From: Hippasteria phrygiana
Lineage: Eukaryota > Echinodermata > Asteroidea > Valvatida > Goniasteridae
DNA: 64,000 nt
Reading direction: 5' to 3'
Assembly (NCBI GenBank): GCA_037893225.1
Contig: JAZGUH010000711.1
Coordinates: forward strand, 434,001 to 498,000
In this document: positions 26,653 to 40,327 of the stretch, piece after piece
How positions within the stretch are numbered: the stretch's first letter is position 1
Layout of the letters: each line of letters begins with the position of its first letter
Made by a program: the position numbers and the translations under genes
The notes under the pieces: generated by a model
Seen by the model: the letters and a program-made list of their open reading frames with translations, nothing else
Databases searched by the model: none
Told to the model about the DNA's origin: nothing

Positions 26653-27115
26653 AGCAAGTCATACCCTAGGGAATTTGACAGGCATGGAGCAATACATAGA
26701 AGGTAATATGCACACAGATGTTGGCCGGAAAGAAAATAAACATTGCGAGGTTTGAATTTTCTACACAAGTTTTAACTCTAAGAAGCCGCCGATAATTGCA
26801 ACATGTAGCGCCAGATCTAAGCTATCCATACATGTCAAAATTACTGAATTTGGTTGATATTTCATGCAATTATGAATGAGTAAAGCAAGTCCATACCCCA
26901 GGGAATTTGACAGGCATGGAGCAATAAATAGATGGTAATATGTACACAGATGGTGGCCGGGAAGAAAATAAACATTGCGAGGTTTGAATTTTCTCCACAA
27001 GTTTTAACTCTAAGAAGCCGCCGATAATTGCAACATGTAGCGCCAGATCTAAGCTATCCATACATGTCAAAATTACTGAATTTGGTTGATATTTCATGCA
27101 ATTATGAATGAGTAA
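26653..27115. repeat. A-B dimer between two 12-mers
   Basis: Monomers at 26653 and 26884. It gives a B-A-B-A run and lengthens the local period from 2,782 to 3,245 bp. Confidence 0.85.
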
Positions 27116-29897
27116 AGCAAGTCATACCCTAGGGAATTTGACAGGCATGGAGCAATACATAGAAGGTAATATGCACACAGATGTTGGCCGGAAAGAAAAT
27201 AAACATTGCGAGGTTTGAATTTTCTACACAAGTTTTAACTCTAAGAAGCCGCCGATAATTGCAACATGTAGCGCCAGATCTAAGCTATCCATACATGTCA
27301 AAATTACTGAATTTGGTTGATATTTCATGCAATTATGAATGAGTAAAGCAAGTCCATACCCCAGGGAATTTGACAGGCATGGAGCAATAAATAGACGGTA
27401 ATATGTACACAGATGTTGGCCGGAAAGAAAATAAACATTGCGAGGTTTGAATTTTCTCCACAAGTTTTAACTCTAGGAAGCCGCCGATAATTGCAACATG
27501 TAGCGCCAGATCTAAGCTATACATACATGTCAAAATTACTGCATTTGGTTGATATTTCATGCAATTATGAATGAGTAAAGCAAGTCCATACCCCAGGGAA
27601 TTTGACATGCATGGAGCAATACATATACAGTAATATGTACACAGATGTTGGCCGGGAAGAAAATAAACATTGCGAGGTTTGAATTTTCTCCACAGGTGTT
27701 AACTCTAAGAAGCCGCCGATAATTGCAACATGTAGCGCCAGATCTAAGCTATCCATACATGTCAAAATTACTGAATTTGGTTGATATTTCATGCAATTAT
27801 GAATGAGTAAAGCAAGTCCATACCCCAGGGAATTTGACATGCATGGAGCAATAAATAGACGGTAACATGTACACAGATGTTGGCCGGGAAGAAAATAAAC
27901 ATTGCGAGGTTTGAATTTTCTCCACAAGTTTGAACTCTAAGAAGCCGTCGATGATTGCAACATGTAGCGCCAGATCTAAGCTATACATACATGTCAAAAT
28001 TACTGCATTTAGTTGATATTTCATGCAATTATGAATGAGTAAAGCAAGTCCATACCCCAGGGAATTTGACATGCATGGAGCAATAAATAGACGGTAATAT
28101 GTACACAGATGTTGGCCGGAAAGAAAATAAACATTGCGAGGTTTGAATTTTCTCCACAAGTTTTAACTCTAAGAAGCCGCCGATGATTGCAACATGTAGC
28201 GCCAGATCTAAGCTATCCATACATGTCAAAATTACTGAATTTGGTTGATATTTCATGCAATTATGAATGAGTAAAGCAAGTCCATACCCCAGGGAATTTG
28301 ACAGGCATGGAGCAATAAATAAAAGGTAATCTGCACACAGATGGTGGCCGGGAAGAAAATAAACATTGCGAGGTTTGAATTTTCTCCACAAGTGTTAACT
28401 CTAAGAAGCCGCCGATAATTGCAACATGTAGCGCCAGATCTAAGCTATCCATACTTGTCAAAATTACTGAATTTGGTTGATATTTCATGCAATTATGAAT
28501 GAGTAAAGCAAGTCCATACCCCAGGGAATTTGACAGGCATGGAGCAATAAATAGACGGTAATCTGCACACAGATGGTGGCCGGGAAGAAAATAAACATTG
28601 CGAGGTTTGAATTTTCTCCACAAGTTTTAACTCTAAGAAGCCGCCGATAATTGCAACATGTAGCGCCAGATCTAAGCTATCCATACATGTCAAAATTACT
28701 GAATTTGGTTGATATTTCATGCAATTATGAATGAGTAAAGCAAGTCCATACCCCAGGGAATTTGACATGCATGGAGCAATAAATAGACGGTAACATGTAC
28801 ACAGATGTTGGCCGGGAAGAAAATAAACATTGCGAGGTTTGAATTTTCTCCACAAGTGTTAACTCTAAGAAGCCGCCGATAATTGCAACATGTAGCGCCA
28901 GATCGAAGCTATCCATACATGTCAAAATTACTGAATTTGGTTGATATTTCATGCAATTATGAATGAGTAAAGCAAGTCATACCCTAGTGAATTTGACAGG
29001 CATGGAGCAATAAATAGAAGGTAATATGCACACAGATGTTGGCCGGAAAGAAAATAAACATTGCGAGGTTTGAATTTTCTCCACAAGTTTTAACTCTAAG
29101 AAGCCGCCGATAATTGCAACATGTAGCGCCAGATCTAAGCTATACATACATGTCAAAATTACTGCATTTGGTTGATATTTCATGCAATTATGAATGAGTA
29201 AAGCAAGTCCATACCCCAGGGAATTTGACATACATGGAGCAATAAATAGACGGTAATATGTACACAGATGTTGGCCGGAAAGAAAATAAACATTGCGAGG
29301 TTTGAATTTTCTCCACAAGTTTGAACTCTAAGAAGCCGCCGATGATTGCAACATGTAGCGCCAGATCTAAGCTATCCATACATGTCAAAATTACTGAATT
29401 TGGTTGATATTTCATGCAATTATGAATGAGTAAAGCAAGTCCATACCCCAGGGAATTTGACAGGCATGGAGCAATAAATAAAAGGTAATCTGCACACAGA
29501 TGGTGGCCGGGAAGAAAATAAACATTGCGAGGTTTGAATTTTCTCCACAAGTTTTAACTCTAAGAAGCCGCCGATAATTGCAACATGTAGCGCCAGATCT
29601 AAGCTATCCATACATGTCAAAATTACTGAATTTGGTTGATATTTCATGCAATTATGAATGAGTAAAGCAAGTCCATACCCCAGGGAATTTGACAGGCATG
29701 GAGCAATAAATAGATGGTAATATGTACACAGATGGTGGCCGGGAAGAAAATAAACATTGCGAGGTTTGAATTTTCTCCACAAGTTTTAACTCTAAGAAGC
29801 CGCCGATAATTGCAACATGTAGCGCCAGATCTAAGCTATCCATACATGTCAAAATTACTGAATTTGGTTGATATTTCATGCAATTATGAATGAGTAA
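27116..29897. repeat. Canonical 12-mer HOR, copy 2
   Basis: A J C D E F G H A' I F' B at 27116, 27347, 27579, 27811, 28043, 28275, 28507, 28739, 28971, 29202, 29434 and 29666. It matches copy 1 in every diagnostic mark I checked, including G167 in H (28739), T181 in F and T50 in B. Confidence 0.88.
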
Positions 29898-32679
29898 AGC
29901 AAGTCATACCCTAGGGAATTTGACAGGCATGGAGCAATACATAGAAGGTAATATGCACACAGATGTTGGCCGGAAAGAAAATAAACATTGCGAGGTTTGA
30001 ATTTTCTACACAAGTTTTAACTCTAAGAAGCCGCCGATAATTGCAACATGTAGCGCCAGATCTAAGCTATCCATACATGTCAAAATTACTGAATTTGGTT
30101 GATATTTCATGCAATTATGAATGAGTAAAGCAAGTCCATACCCCAGGGAATTTGACAGGCATGGAGCAATAAATAGACGGTAATATGTACACAGATGTTG
30201 GCCGGAAAGAAAATAAACATTGCGAGGTTTGAATTTTCTCCACAAGTTTTAACTCTAGGAAGCCGCCGATAATTGCAACATGTAGCGCCAGATCTAAGCT
30301 ATACATACATGTCAAAATTACTGCATTTGGTTGATATTTCATGCAATTATGAATGAGTAAAGCAAGTCCATACCCCAGGGAATTTGACATGCATGGAGCA
30401 ATACATATACAGTAATATGTACACAGATGTTGGCCGGGAAGAAAATAAACATTGCGAGGTTTGAATTTTCTCCACAGGTGTTAACTCTAAGAAGCCGCCG
30501 ATAATTGCAACATGTAGCGCCAGATCTAAGCTATCCATACATGTCAAAATTACTGAATTTGGTTGATATTTCATGCAATTATGAATGAGTAAAGCAAGTC
30601 CATACCCCAGGGAATTTGACATGCATGGAGCAATAAATAGACGGTAACATGTACACAGATGTTGGCCGGGAAGAAAATAAACATTGCGAGGTTTGAATTT
30701 TCTCCACAAGTTTGAACTCTAAGAAGCCGTCGATGATTGCAACATGTAGCGCCAGATCTAAGCTATACATACATGTCAAAATTACTGCATTTAGTTGATA
30801 TTTCATGCAATTATGAATGAGTAAAGCAAGTCCATACCCCAGGGAATTTGACATGCATGGAGCAATAAATAGACGGTAATATGTACACAGATGTTGGCCG
30901 GAAAGAAAATAAACATTGCGAGGTTTGAATTTTCTCCACAAGTTTTAACTCTAAGAAGCCGCCGATGATTGCAACATGTAGCGCCAGATCTAAGCTATCC
31001 ATACATGTCAAAATTACTGAATTTGGTTGATATTTCATGCAATTATGAATGAGTAAAGCAAGTCCATACCCCAGGGAATTTGACAGGCATGGAGCAATAA
31101 ATAAAAGGTAATCTGCACACAGATGGTGGCCGGGAAGAAAATAAACATTGCGAGGTTTGAATTTTCTCCACAAGTGTTAACTCTAAGAAGCCGCCGATAA
31201 TTGCAACATGTAGCGCCAGATCTAAGCTATCCATACTTGTCAAAATTACTGAATTTGGTTGATATTTCATGCAATTATGAATGAGTAAAGCAAGTCCATA
31301 CCCCAGGGAATTTGACAGGCATGGAGCAATAAATAGACGGTAATCTGCACACAGATGGTGGCCGGGAAGAAAATAAACATTGCGAGGTTTGAATTTTCTC
31401 CACAAGTTTTAACTCTAAGAAGCCGCCGATAATTGCAACATGTAGCGCCAGATCTAAGCTATCCATACATGTCAAAATTACTGAATTTGGTTGATATTTC
31501 ATGCAATTATGAATGAGTAAAGCAAGTCCATACCCCAGGGAATTTGACATGCATGGAGCAATAAATAGACGGTAACATGTACACAGATGTTGGCCGGGAA
31601 GAAAATAAACATTGCGAGGTTTGAATTTTCTCCACAAGTGTTAACTCTAAGAAGCCGCCGATAATTGCAACATGTAGCGCCAGATCTAAGCTATCCATAC
31701 ATGTCAAAATTACTGAATTTGGTTGATATTTCATGCAATTATGAATGAGTAAAGCAAGTCATACCCTAGTGAATTTGACAGGCATGGAGCAATAAATAGA
31801 AGGTAATATGCACACAGATGTTGGCCGGAAAGAAAATAAACATTGCGAGGTTTGAATTTTCTCCACAAGTTTTAACTCTAAGAAGCCGCCGATAATTGCA
31901 ACATGTAGCGCCAGATCTAAGCTATACATACATGTCAAAATTACTGCATTTGGTTGATATTTCATGCAATTATGAATGAGTAAAGCAAGTCCATACCCCA
32001 GGGAATTTGACATACATGGAGCAATAAATAGACGGTAATATGTACACAGATGTTGGCCGGAAAGAAAATAAACATTGCGAGGTTTGAATTTTCTCCACAA
32101 GTTTGAACTCTAAGAAGCCGCCGATGATTGCAACATGTAGCGCCAGATCTAAGCTATCCATACATGTCAAAATTACTGAATTTGGTTGATATTTCATGCA
32201 ATTATGAATGAGTAAAGCAAGTCCATACCCCAGGGAATTTGACAGGCATGGAGCAATAAATAAAAGGTAATCTGCACACAGATGGTGGCCGGGAAGAAAA
32301 TAAACATTGCGAGGTTTGAATTTTCTCCACAAGTTTTAACTCTAAGAAGCCGCCGATAATTGCAACATGTAGCGCCAGATCTAAGCTATCCATACATGTC
32401 AAAATTACTGAATTTGGTTGATATTTCATGCAATTATGAATGAGTAAAGCAACTCCATACCCCAGGGAATTTGACATGCATGGAGCAATAAATAGACGGT
32501 AACATGTACACAGATGTTGGCCGGAAAGAAAATAAACATTGCGAGGTTTGAATTTTCTCCACAAGTTTTAACTCTAAGAAGCCGCCGATAATTGCAACAT
32601 GTAGCGCCAGATCTAAGCTATCCATACATGTCAAAATTACTGAATTTGGTTGATATTTCATGCAATTATGAATGAGTAA
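29898..32679. repeat. Canonical 12-mer HOR, copy 3, with K in place of B
   Basis: Same order as copies 1 and 2 from A (29898) to F' (32216), then K (32448, with C6) instead of B. H at 31521 lacks G167. The F'-K pair equals the pair at 8575-8807 and opens the change to the 4-mer pattern. Confidence 0.85.
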
Positions 32680-33606
32680 AGCAAGTCATACCCTAGGGAA
32701 TTTGACAGGCATGGAGCAATACATAGAAGGTAATATGCACACAGATGTTGGCCGGAAAGAAAATAAACATTGCGAGGTTTGAATTTTCTACACAAGTTTT
32801 AACTCTAAGAAGCCGCCGATAATTGCAACATGTAGCGCCAGATCTAAGCTATCCATACATGTCAAAATTACTGAATTTGGTTGATATTTCATGCAATTAT
32901 GAATGAGTAAAGCAAGTCCATACCCCAGGGAATTTGACAGGCATGGAGCAATAAATAGACGGTAATATGCACACAGATGTTGGCCGGAAAGAAAATAAAC
33001 ATTGCGAGGTTTGAATTTTCTCCACAAGTTTTAACTCTAGGAAGCCGCCGATAATTGCAACATGTAGCGCCAGATCTAAGCTATACATACATGTCAAAAT
33101 TACTGCATTTGGTTGATATTTCATGCAATTATGAATGAGTAAAGCAAGTCCATACCCCAGGGAATTTGACATGCATGGAGCAATACATATACAGTAATAT
33201 GTACACAGATGTTGGCCGGGAAGAAAATAAACATTGCGTGGTTTGAATTTTCTCCACAGGTGTTAACTCTAAGAAGCCGCCGATAATTGCAACATGTAGC
33301 GCCAGATCTAAGCTATCCATACATGTCAAAATTACTGAATTTGGTTGATATTTCATGCAATTATGAATGAGTAAAGCAAGTCCATACCCCAGGGAATTTG
33401 ACATGCATGGAGCAATAAATAGACGGTAACATGTACACAGATGTTGGCCGGAAAGAAAATAAACATTGCGAGGTTTGAATTTTCTCCACAAGTTTTAACT
33501 CTAAGAAGCCGCCGATAATTGCAACATGTAGCGCCAGATCTAAGCTATCCATACATGTCAAAATTACTGAATTTGGTTGATATTTCATGCAATTATGAAT
33601 GAGTAA
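32680..33606. repeat. 4-mer A J C K
   Basis: Monomers at 32680, 32911, 33143 and 33375. J has a private C60 (tgcacac) and C has T97. It is equivalent to 9039-9965, 23,641 bp upstream. Confidence 0.85.
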
Positions 33607-34997
33607 AGCAAGTCATACCCTAGGGAATTTGACAGGCATGGAGCAATACATAGAAGGTAATATGCACACAGATGTTGGCCGGAAAGAAAATAAACATTGC
33701 GAGGTTTGAATTTTCTACACAAGTTTTAACTCTAAGAAGCCGCCGATAATTGCAACATGTAGCGCCAGATCTAAGCTATCCATACATGTCAAAATTACTG
33801 AATTTGGTTGATATTTCATGCAATTATGAATGAGTAAAGCAAGTCCATACCCCAGGGAATTTGACAGGCATGGAGCAATAAATAGACGGTAATATGTACA
33901 CAGATGTTGGCCGGAAAGAAAATAAACATTGCGAGGTTTGAATTTTCTCCACAAGTTTTAACTCTAGGAAGCCGCCGATAATTGCAACATGTAGCGCCAG
34001 ATCTAAGCTATACATACATGTCAAAATTACTGCATTTGGTTGATATTTCATGCAATTATGAATGAGTAAAGCAAGTCCATACCCCAGGGAATTTGACATG
34101 CATGGAGCAATACATATACAGTAATATGTACACAGATGTTGGCCAGGAAGAAAATAAACATTGCGAGGTTTGAATTTTCTCCACAGGTGTTAACTCTAAG
34201 AAGCCGCCGATAATTGCAACATGTAGCGCCAGATCTAAGCTATCCATACATGTCAAAATTACTGAATTTGGTTGATATTTCATGCAATTATGAATGAGTA
34301 AAGCAAGTCCATACCCCAGGGAATTTGACATGCATGGAGCAATAAATAGACGGTAACATGTACACAGATGTTGGCCGGGAAGAAAATAAACATTGCGAGG
34401 TTTGAATTTTCTCCACAAGTTTGAACTCTAAGAAGCCGTCGATGATTGCAACATGTAGCGCCAGATCTAAGCTATACATACATGTCAAAATTACTGCATT
34501 TAGTTGATATTTCATGCAATTATGAATGAGTAAAGCAAGTCCATACCCCAGGGAATTTGACATGCATGGAGCAATAAATAGACGGTAATATGTACACAGA
34601 TGTTGGCCGGAAAGAAAATAAACATTGCGAGGTTTGAATTTTCTCCACAAGTTTTAACTCTAAGAAGCCGCCGATGATTGCAACATGTAGCGCCAGATCT
34701 AAGCTATCCATACATGTCAAAATTACTGAATTTGGTTGATATTTCATGCAATTATGAATGAGTAAAGCAAGTCCATACCCCATGGAATTTGACAGGCATG
34801 GAGCAATAAATAAAAGGTAATCTGCACACAGATGGTGGCCGGGAAGAAAATAAACATTGCGAGGTTTGAATTTTCTCCACAAGTGTTAACTCTAAGAAGC
34901 CGCCGATAATTGCAACATGTAGCGCCAGATCTAAGCTATCCATACTTGTCAAAATTACTGAATTTGGTTGATATTTCATGCAATTATGAATGAGTAA
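33607..34997. repeat. 6-mer A J C D E F
   Basis: Monomers at 33607, 33838, 34070, 34302, 34534 and 34766; 1,391 bp. It is the 7-mer without G. C has A76 (ggccaggaag) and F has T18 (ccccatgg), both private. Confidence 0.85.
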
Positions 34998-35924
34998 AGC
35001 AAGTCATACCCTAGGGAATTTGACAGGCATGGAGCAATACATAGAAGGTAATATGCACACAGATGTTGGCCGGAAAGAAAATAAACATTGCGAGGTTTGA
35101 ATTTTCTACACAAGTTTTAACTCTAAGAAGCCGCCGATAATTGCAACATGTAGCGCCAGATCTAAGCTATCCATACATGTCAAAATTACTGAATTTAGTT
35201 GATATTTCATGCAATTATGAATGAGTAAAGCAAGTCCATACCCCAGGGAATTTGACAGGCATGGAGCAATAAATAGACGGTAATATGTACACAGATGTTG
35301 GTCGGAAAGAAAATAAACATTGCGAGGTTTGAATTTTCTCCACAAGTTTTAACTCTAGGACGCCGCCGATAATTGCAACATGTAGCGCCAGATCTAAGCT
35401 ATACATACATGTCAAAATTACTGCATTTGGTTGATATTTCATGCAATTATGAATGAGTAAAGCAAGTCCATACCCCAGGGAATTTGACATGCATGGAGCA
35501 ATACATATACAGTAATATGTACACAGATGTTGGCCGGGAAGAAAATAAACATTGCGTGGTTTGAATTTTCTCCACAGGTGTTAACTCTAAGAAGCCGCCG
35601 ATAATTGCAACATGTAGCGCCAGATCTAAGCTATCCATACATGTCAAAATTACTGAATTTGGTTGATATTTCATGCAATTATGAATGAGTAAAGCAAGTC
35701 CATACCCCAGGGAATTTGACATGCATGGAGCAATAAATAGACGGTAACATGTACACAGATGTTGGCCGGAAAGAAAATAAACATTGCGAGGTTTGAATTT
35801 TCTCCACAAGTTTTAACTCTAAGAAGCCGCCGATAATTGCAACATGTAGCGCCAGATCTAAGCTATCCATACATGTCAAAATTACTGAATTTGGTTGATA
35901 TTTCATGCAATTATGAATGAGTAA
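34998..35924. repeat. 4-mer A J C K
   Basis: Monomers at 34998, 35229, 35461 and 35693. A has A201 (gaatttagtt). J is the first copy with T74 and C133, the zone 3 form. Confidence 0.85.
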
Positions 35925-37083
35925 AGCAAGTCATACCCTAGGGAATTTGACAGGCATGGAGCAATACATAGAAGGTAATATGCACACAGATGTTGGCCGG
36001 AAAGAAAATAAACATTGCGAGGTTTGAATTTTCTACACAAGTTTTAACTCTAAGAAGCCGCCGATAATTGCAACATGTAGCGCCAGATCTAAGCTATCCA
36101 TACATGTCAAAATTACTGAATTTGGTTGATATTTCATGCAATTATGAATGAGTAAAGCAAGTCCATACCCCAGGGAATTTGACATGCATGGAGCAATAAA
36201 TAGACGGTAACATGTACACAGATGTTGGCCGGGAAGAAAATAAACATTGCGAGGTTTGAATTTTCTCCACAAGTTTGAACTCTAAGAAGCCGTCGATGAT
36301 TGCAACATGTAGCGCCAGATCTAAGCTATACATACATGTCAAAATTACTGCATTTAGTTGATATTTCATGCAATTATGAATGAGTAAAGCAAGTCCATAC
36401 CCCAGGGAATTTGACATGCATGGAGCAATAAATAGACGGTAATATGTACACAGATGTTGGCCGGAAAGAAAATAAACATTGCGAGGTTTGAATTTTCTCC
36501 ACAAGTTTTAACTCTAAGAAGCCTCCGATGATTGCAACATGTAGCGCCAGATCTAAGCTATCCATACATGTCAAAATTACTGAATTTGGTTGATATTTCA
36601 TGCAATTATGAATGAGTAAAGCAAGTCCATACCCCAGGGAATTTGACAGGCATGGAGCAATAAATAAAAGGTAATCTGCACACAGATGGTGGCCGGGAAG
36701 AAAATAAACATTGCGAGGTTTGAATTTTCTCCACAAGTGTTAACTCTAAGAAGCCGCCGATAATTGCAACATGTAGCGCCAGATCTAAGCTATCCATACT
36801 TGTCAAAATTACTGAATTTGGTTGATATTTCATGCAATTATGAATGAGTAAAGCAAGTCCATACCCCAGGGAATTTGACAGGCATGGAGCAATAAATAGA
36901 CGGTAATCTGCACACAGATGGTGGCCGGGAAGAAAATAAACATTGCGAGGTTTGAATTTTCTCCACAAGTTTTAACTCTAAGAAGCCGCCGATAATTGCA
37001 ACATGTAGCGCCAGATCTAAGCTATCCATACATGTCAAAATTACTGAATTTGGTTGATATTTCATGCAATTATGAATGAGTAA
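35925..37083. repeat. 5-mer A D E F G
   Basis: Monomers at 35925, 36156, 36388, 36620 and 36852; 1,159 bp. J and C are missing between A and D, as if two monomers were deleted from a 7-mer. E has a private T137 (gcctccg). Confidence 0.85.
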
Positions 37084-37778
37084 AGCAAGTCATACCCAAG
37101 GGAATTTGACAGGCATGGAGCAATACATAGAAGGTAATATGCACACAGATGTTGGCCGGAAAGAAAATAAACATTGCGAGGTTTGAATTTTCTACACAAG
37201 TTTTAACTCTAAGAAGCCGCCGATAATTGCAACATGTAGCGCCAGATCTAAGCTATCCATACATGTCAAAATTACTGAATTTAGTTGATATTTCATGCAA
37301 TTATGAATGAGTAAAGCAAGTCCATACCCCAGGGAATTTGACAGGCATGGAGCAATAAATAGACGGTAATATGTACACAGATGTTGGTCGGAAAGAAAAT
37401 AAACATTGCGAGGTTTGAATTTTCTCCACAGGTGTTAACTCTAAGAAGCCGCCGATAATTGCAACATGTAGCGCCAGATCTAAGCTATCCATACATGTCA
37501 AAATTACTGAATTTGGTTGATATTTCATGCAATTATGAATGAGTAAAGCAAGTCCATACCCCAGGGAATTTGACATGCATGGAGCAATAAATAGACGGTA
37601 ACATGTACACAGATGTTGGCCGGAAAGAAAATAAACATTGCGAGGTTTGAATTTTCTCCACAAGTTTTAACTCTAAGAAGCCGCCGATAATTGCAACATG
37701 TAGCGCCAGATCTAAGCTATCCATACATGTCAAAATTACTGAATTTGGTTGATATTTCATGCAATTATGAATGAGTAA
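37084..37778. repeat. 3-mer A J/C K
   Basis: Monomers at 37084, 37315 and 37547; 695 bp. A has A16 (cccaagg) and A201. The second monomer is a J/C hybrid, so the unit equals a 4-mer that lost one monomer by exchange between J and C. Confidence 0.85.
37315..37546. repeat. Hybrid monomer J/C
   Basis: The head has G30, T60, T74 and A78 of the zone 3 J. The tail has caggtgtt (G117, G120), A130, C175 and A196 of C. The switch lies between positions 80 and 117. An equal hybrid lies at 40559, 3,244 bp downstream, so the deletion product was itself duplicated. Confidence 0.8.
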
Positions 37779-39169
37779 AGCAAGTCATACCCTAGGGAAT
37801 TTGACAGGCATGGAGCAATACATAGAAGGTAATATGCACACAGATGTTGGCCGGAAAGAAAATAAACATTGCGAGGTTTGAATTTTCTACACAAGTTTTA
37901 ACTCTAAGAAGCCGCCGATAATTGCAACATGTAGCGCCAGATCTAAGCTATCCATACATGTCAAAATTACTGAATTTGGTTGATATTTCATGCAATTATG
38001 ACTGAGTAAAGCAAGTCCATACCCCAGGGAATTTGACAGGCATGGAGCAATAAATAGACGGTAATATGTACACAGATGTTGGCCGGAAAGAAAATAAACA
38101 TTGCGAGGTTTGAATTTTCTCCACAAGTTTTAACTCTAGGAAGCCGCCGATAATTGCAACATGTAGCGCCAGATCTAAGCTATACATACATGTCAAAATT
38201 ACTGCATTTGGTTGATATTTCATGCAATTATGAATGAGTAAAGCAAGTCCATACCCCAGGGAATTTGACATGCATGGAGCAATACATATACAGTAATATG
38301 TACACAGATGTTGGCCGGGAAGAAAATAAACATTGCGAGGTTTGAATTTTCTCCACAGGTGTTAACTCTAAGAAGCCGCCGATAATTGCAACATGTAGCG
38401 CCAGATCTAAGCTATCCATACATGTCAAAATTACTGAATTTGGTTGATATTTCATGCAATTATGAATGAGTAAAGCAAGTCCATACCCCAGGGAATTTGA
38501 CATGCATGGAGCAATAAATAGACGGTAATATGTACACAGATGTTGGCCGGAAAGAAAATAAACATTGCGAGGTTTGAATTTTCTCCACAAGTTTTAACTC
38601 TAAGAAGCCGCCGATGATTGCAACATGTAGCGCCAGATCTAAGATATCCATACATGTCAAAATTACTGAATTTGGTTGATATTTCATGCAATTATGAATG
38701 AGTAAAGCAAGTCCATACACCAGGGAATTTGACAGGCATGGAGCAATAAATAAAAGGTAATCTGCACACAGATGGTGGCCGGGAAGAAAATAAACATTGC
38801 GAGGTTTGAATTTTCTCCACAAGTGTTAACTCTAAGAAGCCGCCGATAATTGCAACATGTAGCGCCAGATCTAAGCTATCCATACTTGTCAAAATTACTG
38901 AATTTGGTTGATATTTCATGCAATTATGAATGAGTAAAGCAAGTCCATACCCCAGGGAATTTGACAGGCATGGAGCAATAAATAGACGGTAATCTGCACA
39001 CAGATGGTGGCCGGGAAGAAAATAAACATTGCGAGGTTTGAATTTTCTCCACAAGTTTTAACTCTAAGAAGCCGCCGATAATTGCAACATGTAGCGCCAG
39101 ATCTAAGCTATCCATACATGTCAAAATTACTGAATTTGGTTGATATTTCATGCAATTATGAATGAGTAA
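37779..39169. repeat. 6-mer A J C E F G (D missing)
   Basis: Monomers at 37779, 38010, 38242, 38474, 38706 and 38938; 1,391 bp. A ends in gactgag (C225), shared only with A at 41023. E has A171 (aagatatcc) and F has A14-region change atacaccagg, both shared with the 7-mers at 41023 and 43573. Only D is missing. Confidence 0.85.
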
Positions 39170-40096
39170 AGCAAGTCATACCCTAGGGAATTTGACAGGC
39201 ATGGAGCAATACATAGAAGGTAATATGCACACAGATGTTGGCCGGAGAGAAAATAAACATTGCGAGGTTTGAATTTTCTACACAAGTTTTAACTCTAAGA
39301 AGCCGCCGATAATTGCAACATGTAGCGCCAGATCTAAGCTATCCATACATGTCAAAATTACTGAATTTGGTTGATATTTCATGCAATTATGAATGAGTAA
39401 AGCAAGTCCATACCCCAGGGAATTTGACAGGCATGGAGCAATAAATAGACGGTAATATGTACACAGATGTTGGTCGGAAAGAAAATAAACATTGCGAGGT
39501 TTGAATTTTCTCCACAAGTTTTAACTCTAGGACGCCGCCGATAATTGCAACATGTAGCGCCAGATCTAAGCTATACATACATGTCAAAATTACTGCATTT
39601 GGTTGATATTTCATGCAATTATGAATGAGTAAAGCAAGTCCATACCCCAGGGAATTTGACATGCATGGAGCAATACATATACAGTAATATGTACACAGAT
39701 GTTGGCCGGGAAGAAAATAAACATTGCGTGGTTTGAATTTTCTCCACAGGTGTTAACTCTAAGAAGCCGCCGATAATTGCAACATGTAGCGCCAGATCTA
39801 AGCTATCCATACATGTCAAAATTACTGAATTTGGTTGATATTTCATGCAATTATGAATGAGTAAAGCAAGTCCATACCCCAGGGAATTTGACATGCATGG
39901 AGCAATAAATAGACGGTAACATGTACACAGATGTTGGCCGGAAAGAAAATAAACATTGCGAGGTTTGAATTTTCTCCACAAGTTTTAACTCTAAGAAGCC
40001 GCCGATAATTGCAACATGTAGCGCCAGATCTAAGCTATCCATACATGTCAAAATTACTGAATTTGGTTGATATTTCATGCAATTATGAATGAGTAA
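39170..40096. repeat. 4-mer A J C K
   Basis: Monomers at 39170, 39401, 39633 and 39865. A has a private G79 (ggagag). J has T74/C133 and C has T97. Confidence 0.85.
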
Positions 40097-40327
40097 AGCA
40101 AGTCATACCCTAGGGAATTTGACAGGCATGGAGCAATACATAGAAGGTAATATGCACACAGATGTTGGCCGGAAAGAAAATAAACAATGCGAGGTTTGAA
40201 TTTTCTACACAAGTTTTAACTCTAAGAAGCCGCCGATAATTGCAACATGTAGCGCCAGATCTAAGCTATCCATACATGTCAAAATTACTGAATTTGGTTG
40301 ATATTTCATGCAATTATGAATGAGTAA
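40097..40327. repeat. Lone A monomer, making an A-A pair
   Basis: This 231-bp A is followed directly by another A at 40328, the only A-A neighbour pair in zones 3 and 4. It carries A92 (aacaatgcg), shared with A at 43573 and 46123. Confidence 0.85.

Larger units (their letters stand above)
9039..32679. repeat. Zone 2: long HOR units based on a 12-mer
   Basis: 102 monomers (23,641 bp). The common order is A-J-C-D-E-F-G-H-A'-I-F'-B with optional A-B dimers and a D-E-F'-G-A'' insert. Repeat periods read directly from matching monomers are 3,940, 3,244, 4,404, 3,245 and 2,782 bp. Type I (acatacat) occurs only here, at 18309, 21553, 25957, 29202 and 31984. Confidence 0.85.
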
